Assembly (NCBI GenBank): GCA_012514035.1
Contig: JAAZBB010000003.1
Span: 1 to 64,000, forward strand
DNA length: 64,000 nucleotides
Direction: 5' to 3'
Source of the DNA: Lentisphaerota bacterium
GTDB taxonomy: Bacteria; Verrucomicrobiota; Kiritimatiellia; CAIQIC01; Lenti-01
Part shown: positions 1-7,257 of the stretch, piece after piece
Layout: every line of letters begins with the position of its first letter
How positions within the stretch are numbered: position 1 is the first letter of the stretch
The notes under the pieces: generated by a model
Database searches by the model: none
What the model was told of the DNA's origin: nothing
The model's input: only the letters and a program-made list of their open reading frames with translations
Program-made: the position numbers and the translations under genes

Positions 1-750
1 AATGAGCCCGCGAGCAACCAACCGAACGACTCCGGGGTTGCATCGCCGACAACCGCCCCGATGGGTTCCGAACTGGATTTTTTGTCGGCCGTGGTGTGGG
101 ACCATCCTCATTTTCAGCAGGGAATCCGGCTGTTCAACCAGGCGTTGGACCGCTATCGCCAGTGGGCGACGAATCCGAAACCCGGCGAACTGGCCCGGCA
201 GATCGAAGACGGCGCGTTGCAGGCGGCCGTGGCCTTCAATGAACTCCGCGATGAGGCTCCCGCAACGGTTCCGCTGGCCGATTACATCGCCCGTTGCCAA
301 CAACTTGCCGTTACCACGCGGGAGCTTGTCCGTCCGGGCCTCGTACAGCCGGTCGCCCCCTCCCGCCCGGCAACACCCCCTCGCACCGAGGTGCCACCTT
401 ATCGTCCGGGCGAACCGTGGCAGCACCCCGACTATCTGGCAGGTGCAAAGCTCTTCAACCAGGCGCTGGAGCAATATCAGCTTTTCCTGAAGGACAAGTC
501 CCGCACGGAATTCCTCAAGCCCATCGAAGAGCTGGCCTTCCAGGCGGCCAAGAAATTCGAAGCGCTCAAGAGCGTGGCCCCCGAGGGCGTGCCCCTGGGC
601 GACCATATCACGCAATGCTACAAGCTCATCTCCGATTGCCGCCGCCAGCACCTCGAAGGCGGATCCGCTGAACCGGCGAATCCGTTCGACCGCGGCACGA
701 CCGGCCCCAGCCGCCGCCCTGCTCTCCCCGCCTACCAGCCTCCGCAATAA
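1..750 (+). CDS. 3' part of a protein with a duplicated ~76-residue module
   Basis: The reading frame is open from the first base of the window, so the gene starts upstream; an internal ATG at 61 is not needed as a start. The visible part holds two ungapped copies of one module, at 97-324 and 418-648. Both begin with a W-x-HP motif, share LFNQAL about ten residues later, an AP-x-x-VPL turn, and a conserved cysteine near the end. The linker and C-terminal tail are rich in proline and arginine. The helical, repeated pattern suggests a scaffold or binding module. I do not recognise the family, and no catalytic motif or membrane segment is visible. Confidence 0.7.
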   Translation, partial: NEPASNQPNDSGVASPTTAPMGSELDFLSAVVWDHPHFQQGIRLFNQALDRYRQWATNPKPGELARQIEDGALQAAVAFNELRDEAPATVPLADYIARCQQLAVTTRELVRPGLVQPVAPSRPATPPRTEVPPYRPGEPWQHPDYLAGAKLFNQALEQYQLFLKDKSRTEFLKPIEELAFQAAKKFEALKSVAPEGVPLGDHITQCYKLISDCRRQHLEGGSAEPANPFDRGTTGPSRRPALPAYQPPQ

Positions 751-821
751 CTGCCTGCCTCCCGCCCGTCGGGACCCTTCAGCCAGTCTCTCGCAGCAAT
801 TCCAGGGCATGAACATCGGAG

Positions 822-894
822 TCAGACCGTAAATATTCAGATTATCTGCCTTCCTTGTTCGGGATAAATTGAAGTGTGAATATTTACGGTCTGA
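822..894. repeat. 18-bp perfect inverted repeat with 37-bp loop
   Basis: The arms at 822-839 and 877-894 are exact reverse complements (left arm starts TCAGACCGTAAATATTCA). The arms are AT-richer than the flanking genes. No gene lies inside. The arrangement resembles the non-coding palindromes spread by REP-associated (IS200-like, Y1) transposases, but no transposase is present here, so the origin is inference. It could also act as a terminator for the upstream gene, although no T-tract follows. Confidence 0.7.
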
Positions 895-920
895 GCCCAT
901 GCGCACTGGAACAAGCCGCT

Positions 921-977
921 TCACCAACTGGCTTGCTGTCCGCAGGCTTCGCCTGTTACCGTCAAGCCAGTTAGTGA
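921..977. repeat. Imperfect inverted repeat between two genes
   Basis: The 15-bp arms at 921-935 and 963-977 match at 14 positions (left TCACCAACTGGCTTG). The loop contains a smaller CAGGC-TTC-GCCTG hairpin. Together with the 822-894 repeat it fills most of the 258-bp gap between the flanking genes, which otherwise shows nothing recognisable. It ends about 80 bp before the chosen start of the downstream gene. Confidence 0.55.
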
Positions 978-1056
978 GCGCAGCATTCGCAACTCGGAAA
1001 ATCGCTCGGTGAGAAGTTGGGGTTATCAGGACCAGAGCAGGATGAAAGGACAAATC

Positions 1057-2967
1057 GTGAAGAAGAATACCCGGTGGTGTGGATATCAAACGTTTCAGGT
1101 CGTCCCATTCATCTGTGCGTTGGTTTTGATGTTGTTTCCAGTTTCCGGAAGCGGCGTCGAGCTGGGAACGCGTCAACAAACGATCCTTCCGCGCGCTGTT
1201 CCGCCGGGTGCGGATCCGGTCGCCCCGTCCAACGTAGCCGCCTACCTGACCTCGCCCTACGGTCAATGGGACTGGGGGCCGGGGACGAACGAGGGCCGGC
1301 GGCTGACCTTGATGCCCGAAGGTTACACGGCCACGAACCATGCGGCGCGGCTTTTATCTTTCTTTTCCCTGGCCGACGTTCACATGACCGACAAAGAATC
1401 CCCGGCTCAGGTTCCCTACCTCGGCTGGAGCGCCGATTTTGGCGATCCCGGCATGGCCCAACTCAATCCGTCCGCGTATTCGCCGGTCATTTTGGCCACG
1501 ACCCATCGTCTCGATGCCGCCGTCAAGACCATCAATGCACTGCACCGGGTGACGCCCTTCGATTTCGGCATTATCCTCGGCGACATGTGCAATTCCGGTC
1601 AATACAATGAACTGCGCTGGTTTGTTGACGTGATGGACGGACAGCCCATTACACCCAGTTCGGGCGCCCATGCCGGAGCCGACACCATCGATTACCAGAA
1701 GCCCTATCAAGCCGCCGGGCTCGATCCCTCCATCCCATGGTACGCGGCCATCGGCAACCACGATCAGCTCTGGATGGGCATTGGTTATCCAAGCGAAAAA
1801 ATCCAGCAGGCCATGGTGGGCTCCAATGTGCTCAATATTGCACCCAACGGACCCTTGATTCCACCGGGCGCCGAGGGGACCGGCATGTATGTGGGGGTTG
1901 TGGATGGCAGCACCTCCAATGGCACCGTGATCAACTGGGGCGCGACGAACCTTTTTGAAATGCCTCCAACGGTCGCCGCGGATTCGAATCGCCGCATGCT
2001 TTCGACGCCGCTCGATTCGCCCACGAACTTCGTCAATGCGTTCTTTGACAGCACCTCGCTTCCGCTGGGGCATGGATTCATCCCCGGCGTCACCGGCAGC
2101 CTGGCGGCATGCTATTCGTTCGAGCCCGCGACGAATCTGCCGCTCAAGGTGATCGTGCTCGACAACACCTGCAAGGCGGACGTACCCGACCAAAACGCGC
2201 TTTTTTATGGTGGCGGATGGGTGGATGCCGCACGTTATAGCTGGCTGACCAACGAATTGCAGATGGGCCAGGATGCGGATCAACTCATGGTCCTTGCCTG
2301 CCACATCCCCATTCTGCCGCAAACGAGCGCTGCCGACACAAACAGATCTTCAACATTCCATGATACGGCATCCGAAAGCAACCTGGTCGCCACGCTTCAC
2401 AATTACCCGAATCTCCTCCTGGTCATGGCGGGTCATCGCCACCAGAACGTGGTGACGCCATTTCCTTCGCCGGACCCGGACCATCCGGAACGCGGCTTCT
2501 GGGAGGTCGAAACCGTCTCCTTGCGGGACTTTCCCCAGCAATTATGCGCCTGGGAGATACTTCGCAACAGCGACAACAGCATCTCCATCTTGACGACCAG
2601 TGTTGATCCCGTGATCGAAACAAATTCACCCGCGTGGAATTCGCGAACGTACGGTCTTGCCGCCGAGCGGATATTTGGACGAATAGCCTTCGACGACACG
2701 TCGTCGCGCACCTACAACGTGGAACTGGTCAAATATTTGAGTCCGGCCATGCAGGAGAAAATCGCCGACATCGGGGAGCCGCTGGGACATTCCATGCACA
2801 TCGAAAGCACTGACTCTGGCATGGCGATCGACTTTCTCGGTCAATTGCAGTCCAGCGTTGCCATGACCGAGCCCATCACATGGAACGACGTTTCCGCCGC
2901 CACCAGCAGTCCCTACTCCGTGTCTGCTCAGAACGGTCGGCAATTTTACCGCACGGTCGAGCCATAG
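1057..2967 (+). CDS. Exported calcineurin-like metallophosphoesterase
   Basis: A protein of about 636 residues with the ordered metal-binding motifs of the calcineurin-like phosphoesterase fold: ADVH near residue 107, GDM near 175, GNHD near 233, then CHIPI and GHRH further on. The family hydrolyses phosphomono- or diesters at a dinuclear metal centre; the substrate cannot be told. The N-terminus carries a basic stretch and a hydrophobic segment (about residues 10-30) typical of a signal peptide, so it probably acts in the periplasm or outside. I chose the GTG at 1057 because AAAGGA lies six bases upstream; ATG 1042 and GTG 1009 in the same frame are alternatives. The C-terminus ends in a QFYR-type strand, also seen in the repeat protein at 7258-9873. 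Confidence 0.85.
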   Translation: MKKNTRWCGYQTFQVVPFICALVLMLFPVSGSGVELGTRQQTILPRAVPPGADPVAPSNVAAYLTSPYGQWDWGPGTNEGRRLTLMPEGYTATNHAARLLSFFSLADVHMTDKESPAQVPYLGWSADFGDPGMAQLNPSAYSPVILATTHRLDAAVKTINALHRVTPFDFGIILGDMCNSGQYNELRWFVDVMDGQPITPSSGAHAGADTIDYQKPYQAAGLDPSIPWYAAIGNHDQLWMGIGYPSEKIQQAMVGSNVLNIAPNGPLIPPGAEGTGMYVGVVDGSTSNGTVINWGATNLFEMPPTVAADSNRRMLSTPLDSPTNFVNAFFDSTSLPLGHGFIPGVTGSLAACYSFEPATNLPLKVIVLDNTCKADVPDQNALFYGGGWVDAARYSWLTNELQMGQDADQLMVLACHIPILPQTSAADTNRSSTFHDTASESNLVATLHNYPNLLLVMAGHRHQNVVTPFPSPDPDHPERGFWEVETVSLRDFPQQLCAWEILRNSDNSISILTTSVDPVIETNSPAWNSRTYGLAAERIFGRIAFDDTSSRTYNVELVKYLSPAMQEKIADIGEPLGHSMHIESTDSGMAIDFLGQLQSSVAMTEPITWNDVSAATSSPYSVSAQNGRQFYRTVEP

Positions 2968-3285
2968 CGGTCTGGGAAGAGTGACGGTATCCGAGGAACG
3001 ATCTGCATCGGCGCGCCACACCAACAGCCCCGATCCCTTCATGTTCAGAGGTGATCAGGGAATGGCCAGGTGCGGTGTTGGAGGCGGAGAGAGGTATTGA
3101 TCTGCCGGAGAGTCACAGCATATGGAATGAACAGCACAAGGCATGCCGAATGGGGTCCCCGTGACTGACTGAGGGAAAAAGGGGGCACAAAAGGGTTCCG
3201 TCCGATGACCTCAATCTCCGTGCCCTGCTCAGGGCCTCTGTGGTGAGTCTGGATCTGTGCCTGCCTTGTGGCCTGGTTTTCCTGC
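2968..3285. other. Intergenic region without a convincing gene
   Basis: This 318-bp gap lies between a plus-strand gene end and a minus-strand gene end. It contains a short perfect stem (GCCCTG-CT-CAGGGC at 3222-3235) without a T-tract. A minus-strand frame of 100 codons crosses it but overlaps the tonB end and has no ribosome binding site or recognisable domain. I see nothing else. Confidence 0.5.
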
Positions 3286-3990
3286 TCAGTGATCTTCGAG
3301 CCTGTAGGTGATGGGCACGTCCACCTCGATGCTCGCCGGCAGCGCATTGGTTCCGAGCGGACGTTCCGCCGCGGAGCGGAGGATGCCCAGCGCGCCTTCC
3401 GCCAGCTTGGGGGACCCGGTGTTTTCCAGCACCTGCACAGCCCTGATTTCGGCCGCCGGGCTGATGGTCACGCGCAGCAGAACCTTCCCCGTTTCGCGGT
3501 AGTGACGGGCGACGCGGGGATAGTACTTGCCGTCTTCAACCCGTCGCCGCAGTTCTCCCAGCCATTCAGCACGAATGGCCTCTTCCGCCCCCCCTTCCCC
3601 TTCCTGATCCACCGTCGGTTGCGCGGCGACTGTCGGCGCCGCTTCCTCCATCGGTGGCGGCGGAGGTTCCGGCACCGGGTCTGGCTCGGGTAGAACCGCG
3701 GCTGCCGGTTCCGGCTCGGGGACCACCTCCGGCTCGGGGACGGGCTCGGATTCCGGAACCGGTTCCGGCTCGGGGGCCGCGATAATTTCCGGCATGGGTG
3801 CCAGAGCAATTTGCAGTACCGTTTCGGGCTGGATCCGCATTTCGCCGGGAGCGGGTGCCGGCGCGGGACGGGCGCCCAGCCACACAACCAGCCACGCAAC
3901 GCCCCCCAGCGCGGCCCAGCCCGCCACCGCCCCGATCCGGTCGCCGGCGTCCGCCGCCGGCCTACTCGCGTTTCGCAGTGATGAGCACAT
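3286..3990 (-). CDS. tonB: TonB-family energy transducer
   Basis: A protein of about 234 residues with the classic TonB layout: one membrane anchor (roughly residues 19-36), a long Pro/Glu-rich spacer (roughly 40-125) that can span the periplasm, and a C-terminal TonB domain containing YPRVARHYRETGKV followed by a terminal ITYRLE strand. TonB passes proton-motive energy from ExbB-ExbD to outer-membrane receptors. Its start overlaps the end of exbD by 29 bp, so the two are probably translationally coupled. It is last in a six-gene minus-strand run headed by a ModE-like regulator. No TonB-dependent receptor gene is visible in this window. Confidence 0.88.
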   Translation of the reverse strand: MCSSLRNASRPAADAGDRIGAVAGWAALGGVAWLVVWLGARPAPAPAPGEMRIQPETVLQIALAPMPEIIAAPEPEPVPESEPVPEPEVVPEPEPAAAVLPEPDPVPEPPPPPMEEAAPTVAAQPTVDQEGEGGAEEAIRAEWLGELRRRVEDGKYYPRVARHYRETGKVLLRVTISPAAEIRAVQVLENTGSPKLAEGALGILRSAAERPLGTNALPASIEVDVPITYRLEDH

Positions 3991-4354
3991 TGCTCCGCCC
4001 CGCTTCCCGCAGCGGATCCAGCGCCCCGATGAAGGCATCGAATGGCGCCGCCCGGTCCACCCGCAGTTCGACCGGCCCTTCCGGATGCGCCGCCAGCAGT
4101 CCCGGCAGGGATTCCGGCCCGACAACGTCGCCCCGGTGGTGCAACTGCCCTTCGGCATCGATGGCCAGCACCAGCCGCGCCGGATCATCCTCCGCCGGAG
4201 CGGCCGTCCGGGCTGTGGGCAGCGCCACCTGCAGAACCGGCGCGCTGAAACTCGCCGCGAGGATGAAGAACAACAGCAGCATGAACACCACATCGATCAG
4301 CGGCGTCAGGTCGATGTCCGCCCCGAATTCGTCGTCGAGGAATTTCGGTTCCAT
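3962..4354 (-). CDS. exbD: ExbD/TolR-family proton channel subunit
   Basis: A 130-residue protein with a short cytoplasmic N-terminus, one membrane helix near residues 20-40 that carries the family's conserved aspartate in DLTPLIDVVFMLLLFF, and a periplasmic domain ending in NVLITAKRE. With ExbB it forms the proton-driven motor that energises TonB. The start ATG lies 11 bp after the exbB stop, and the gene end overlaps the tonB start, which supports one transcript. ExbD and TolR are close relatives; the adjacent tonB, and the absence of tolA, tolB or pal, favour ExbD. Confidence 0.9.
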   Translation of the reverse strand: MEPKFLDDEFGADIDLTPLIDVVFMLLLFFILAASFSAPVLQVALPTARTAAPAEDDPARLVLAIDAEGQLHHRGDVVGPESLPGLLAAHPEGPVELRVDRAAPFDAFIGALDPLREAGRSNVLITAKRE

Positions 4355-4365
4355 GTCCCGCCCTT

Positions 4366-4968
4366 TCAGCGCCCGCCTGGCACGTCCGCGCCGAACCGCC
4401 CCGCGTATTCCATCAACTCCACCTGAAAGCCGCTGATCTGCATCCGGAAGAAATAGTAGAGGCACAGGACGGGGATCGTGATCGCCAGGCCGATGATCGT
4501 GGTGGTCAACGCCTCCCAGATGCCGTTGGCGAGCAGGGCCGGATCCACCAGGGTCTGGCCGGCTACCACCCGGAACACCTTCGAAATGCCCAGCACGGTC
4601 CCGAGCAGGCCCAGGAGGGGCGAGATCACGGAAATCAGACGCAGCAGCGTCATCGCCCGGTTGACCTTCCGAAAGTGCTTGTGGAACAGGAAGGCCAGCT
4701 CCGTGCGCAGGGCGTCGTGGTCCCGGCCTCCCCCGGCCCGCACCGCCTCCGAAAAGATGCGGATCAGCGGATTGCCGGACCGCGCCCCGGTCTCCGTGTC
4801 CAGCCGCGCCGGATCGCGCGTCAACGCCGCGATATGCCGGTGGAATCCCCAGCCCATCCAGCCCAGCGCCACCGCATTCTTCACGCACAGGTAGATGGCG
4901 GCGGCGGCCACGCCCACGAGGGCGACGCCAGCCGCGCCGATTGAATCATAAAGGCCTTGCAGGTCCAT
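4366..4968 (-). CDS. exbB: ExbB/TolQ/MotA-family proton channel
   Basis: A protein of about 200 residues with three predicted membrane helices (near the N-terminus, and two in the second half around SPLLGLLGTVLGISKVF and TTTIIGLAITIPVLCLYYF), matching the MotA/TolQ/ExbB family. It forms the proton channel with ExbD and powers TonB. I chose ATG 4968 because AAAGGAG sits nine bases upstream; ATG 4989 would place that ribosome binding site inside the gene. The start overlaps the end of the upstream membrane-protein gene by 23 bp, which suggests coupled translation. Confidence 0.9.
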   Translation of the reverse strand: MDLQGLYDSIGAAGVALVGVAAAAIYLCVKNAVALGWMGWGFHRHIAALTRDPARLDTETGARSGNPLIRIFSEAVRAGGGRDHDALRTELAFLFHKHFRKVNRAMTLLRLISVISPLLGLLGTVLGISKVFRVVAGQTLVDPALLANGIWEALTTTIIGLAITIPVLCLYYFFRMQISGFQVELMEYAGRFGADVPGGR

Positions 4969-6016
4969 CGGCAGATTCTCCTTTGTCATTGGAAGCGCCG
5001 GCCAGCGCCAAAACGATCAGTTCCATCAGGAATATTTTCCAGCGGCGGAAACTCCGGGCGCGGCGGCTCCGCCGCCAAGCCACTCCGGCCGCCTGGCGCA
5101 AGGCGGGGAATTGCGCCAGCGTCCGCGACACTTCCGCCCCGTAGACGGCCTGCTCGCGGCGGCGAAACCGCCGGAACAGCGCCCGGCCCAGCGGCCGCAA
5201 TATCCATATCCAGACCGCCAGCACCGTCAGCGCCCGCACGAACACCCGCAAGCCCTTGGCCCAGCCCTCCGGCCCAGGCTGCAGCCACATCGACGTTGCC
5301 AGCAGCACCAGCAGGACCACGCCCGCCTTGAACGGCGTACGCTGCCACCAGCGCTTGCGACCGCCCCCCAGCGCGGGCATGGCGGCTTCGGGCGCCGGTT
5401 CCGCCGGCAACGGATTCGCCAGCACGCGTGCGATCTCGCCGGGAATCGCCCCCGCCAGCCATCCGGTGATCAGGCCCGCGACCGTGTAGTAGCCCAGGTA
5501 GCAGAACAGGAACCAGGCCGTCGGCGATACCTCGCCGGGCCCGCCCCCCATTTTCTCCAGGATCCACCGGCCCACGGCATCCACGGCCTCCCACAGAGAC
5601 TTCCCGTAGAGAATGGTCATCACCAGCAGTTTTTGCGCCGCCCCCTGCCACAGCGCCAGCAAACCCAGCACCAGCGCGCCCAGCCGCACCGAGGGCAGCA
5701 ACCCGAACAGCAGCGCCCCGGCCAGCCCCTGGAAGGACACCGCCACATAGGCCGGCAGCGGCGTGTGCGGACTCGCCGCCGCCTTGACCAGCAACACGAT
5801 CACCGTCGCCTTGAAGATCGCTTTCGCCTTCCGCTCCGCGAAAAACGCGATCAGGGCAATCAACACCACCGCCGTCGAACCCACGACGATCCCGGTGAAC
5901 GGCACGCGCAGGGCATGGATCAATCCCCCCAGCCCCGCTTCGTTCAGGGCCCAGAGCGCGGTCAACTGCTCCACGGCCCGGTTCCGATCAATGCCGCCCA
6001 CGTCCGGGGAATTCAT
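4946..6016 (-). CDS. Multi-pass membrane protein of a ModE/TonB-linked operon
   Basis: A protein of about 356 residues with roughly eight hydrophobic segments. The first two thirds hold closely spaced helices with PxxP and glycine turns, loosely like the S components of ECF transporters. The last third has two more helices separated by arginine-rich stretches. I do not recognise a named family with confidence. Its ATG overlaps the methyltransferase stop as ATGA, and its end overlaps exbB, so it is embedded in the transport operon. The context suggests a small-molecule or metal-linked role at the inner membrane, perhaps a permease for cargo brought in by the TonB system. This is inference. Confidence 0.6.
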   Translation of the reverse strand: MNSPDVGGIDRNRAVEQLTALWALNEAGLGGLIHALRVPFTGIVVGSTAVVLIALIAFFAERKAKAIFKATVIVLLVKAAASPHTPLPAYVAVSFQGLAGALLFGLLPSVRLGALVLGLLALWQGAAQKLLVMTILYGKSLWEAVDAVGRWILEKMGGGPGEVSPTAWFLFCYLGYYTVAGLITGWLAGAIPGEIARVLANPLPAEPAPEAAMPALGGGRKRWWQRTPFKAGVVLLVLLATSMWLQPGPEGWAKGLRVFVRALTVLAVWIWILRPLGRALFRRFRRREQAVYGAEVSRTLAQFPALRQAAGVAWRRSRRARSFRRWKIFLMELIVLALAGASNDKGESADGPARPL

Positions 6017-6822
6017 CGCGAGGGGGGCTCCCACGCCAACAGCGCCCACTCGAAATCATGGCGGTAGAAGGCGCGGCCATCCGCCCCGTGCGGCAACGCC
6101 TGGAAATAGGCGCGCAGCCTTTTCTCTTCGGACGGGGTCAGGCGGCCCAGGCGCCAGCGGAGGCCTTCGACGAACTGGTCAGCGGAATCGTAGGCCAGGC
6201 CGCCGGTCGTGTGCAGGAAGTCCACGCGCGCGCGAATGCCCATTTGATACAGGATGTTGACGGCGTAGATGTAGCCGGGTCGCGGTATGATCGGGCGGCG
6301 GAGTACGCGATAGACTTCGGTGCTCAGGAAGGTTGGCCCGGCGTGCATCGTCAGGCAGCAGCGGCGGCGGGCATGGGCGTTCATTTTCGAGAGCGCGGCG
6401 CGGAGGTCGTCCACGGCCATGGCCCGCGAGCACAGGACCAAATCCGCGCGCGGGATGCGCCGCCAGTCGTCGGCCCACGCACGCCGGTAGGTCCGGATGT
6501 TGCGCACGCCCTCCGCGCGAGCGGCGGCGCGCAGCAGGCGGAGCATTTCGGCAGAAAAATCCAGCGCATGCACGCGCCGGACGCGGCGGGCCAAGGGGAT
6601 GGCTAAATTGCCACTGCCGCATCCGATGTCGAGCACGGTCTGCACGCCGGCGAGATCGAGGTGCCCAAGGAGTTGGCGTGCGTAGTCGCTGGTTTTTTCG
6701 CCGCGGCTGCGCGCCACGGCCCGTCTCCCCCAATCGGCGGAGCTGCGGGCCTGAAAAGAGGAGGCCCGCGCCTGGCGGCGGTAGAGCGCGGCAAAATCAA
6801 TGCGGGTCAGCAGATCCTTCAT
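6013..6822 (-). CDS. Class I SAM-dependent methyltransferase
   Basis: A protein of about 269 residues with the Rossmann-type SAM-binding motif I (VLDIGCGSGN near residues 63-72), an acidic end of strand 2 (VHALDFSAEML), and a motif near ADLVLCSRAMAV. The substrate cannot be deduced. I chose ATG 6822 because it begins the conserved-looking MKDLLTRIDF stretch and lies 28 bp after the preceding regulator gene; longer frames would overlap that gene. Its stop codon overlaps the next start as ATGA. It sits between a ModE-like regulator and a TonB-ExbBD set, so it may modify a transported ligand or a metal-binding small molecule, but the sequence does not prove this. Confidence 0.75.
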   Translation of the reverse strand: MKDLLTRIDFAALYRRQARASSFQARSSADWGRRAVARSRGEKTSDYARQLLGHLDLAGVQTVLDIGCGSGNLAIPLARRVRRVHALDFSAEMLRLLRAAARAEGVRNIRTYRRAWADDWRRIPRADLVLCSRAMAVDDLRAALSKMNAHARRRCCLTMHAGPTFLSTEVYRVLRRPIIPRPGYIYAVNILYQMGIRARVDFLHTTGGLAYDSADQFVEGLRWRLGRLTPSEEKRLRAYFQALPHGADGRAFYRHDFEWALLAWEPPSR

Positions 6823-6850
6823 GGACTCAAGGCCAACCAATGCCGGAAGA

Positions 6851-7231
6851 TCATTGGGCCTCTCCCGCGATTTTCCCGAGAAAAACAGCAAAGGCGGCAT
6901 CTGCGGAACGCCGGACCTTGCCGCACAAGGCGGCGTATTCGCGCATCAAGCGCCGGGCGAATGGGGTCAAGGCGGTGCTGCCGCGGGCCGCGCCGCCTTT
7001 GTGCCGCAGGAGCAGGGTCCGGCCCAGCCCCCGCTCCATGCGGTTCAGGATGCGCAGCGCCTTGACGTAGGACAGGGCCATCGCCCGGGCGGCTTGCTGG
7101 ATGGAACCGGTGCGTTCGATGCCTTCCAGCAACTGGATGACGCCCGGCCCGAGGTAATCCTCGTCGGCGTCCGTGGCCAGCGCCACCTTCACGTGCAGCT
7201 TCATCGGCGGCATCTTAGAATCCGAGGCCAT
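6851..7231 (-). CDS. ModE-type HTH transcriptional regulator (single domain)
   Basis: A protein of about 126 residues that matches the N-terminal winged-helix domain of ModE/LysR-type regulators: LLEGIERTGSIQQAARAMALSY is the helix-turn-helix, followed by an LNRMERGLGRTLLLRHKGG wing typical of ModE. The C-terminal molybdate-binding (MOP) domain is missing, as in many short ModE-like proteins. ModE relatives commonly control molybdate or tungstate uptake and cofactor genes. It is the first gene of a compact minus-strand operon with a methyltransferase, a membrane protein and ExbB-ExbD-TonB, so it may sense or control that system. The start could also be ATG 7213 or 7204; none has a strong ribosome binding site. 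Confidence 0.75.
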   Translation of the reverse strand: MASDSKMPPMKLHVKVALATDADEDYLGPGVIQLLEGIERTGSIQQAARAMALSYVKALRILNRMERGLGRTLLLRHKGGAARGSTALTPFARRLMREYAALCGKVRRSADAAFAVFLGKIAGEAQ

Positions 7232-7257
7232 TCAGGGCAATCCATTTTGGCCCGCGA

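Noticed and set aside
921-977. Integron attC site
   Set aside because: The core GTTRRRY/RYYYAAC bases are not present and no integrase is nearby.
3045-3347. 100-codon minus-strand frame downstream of tonB
   Set aside because: Overlaps the tonB end, lacks a ribosome binding site, and has no domain.
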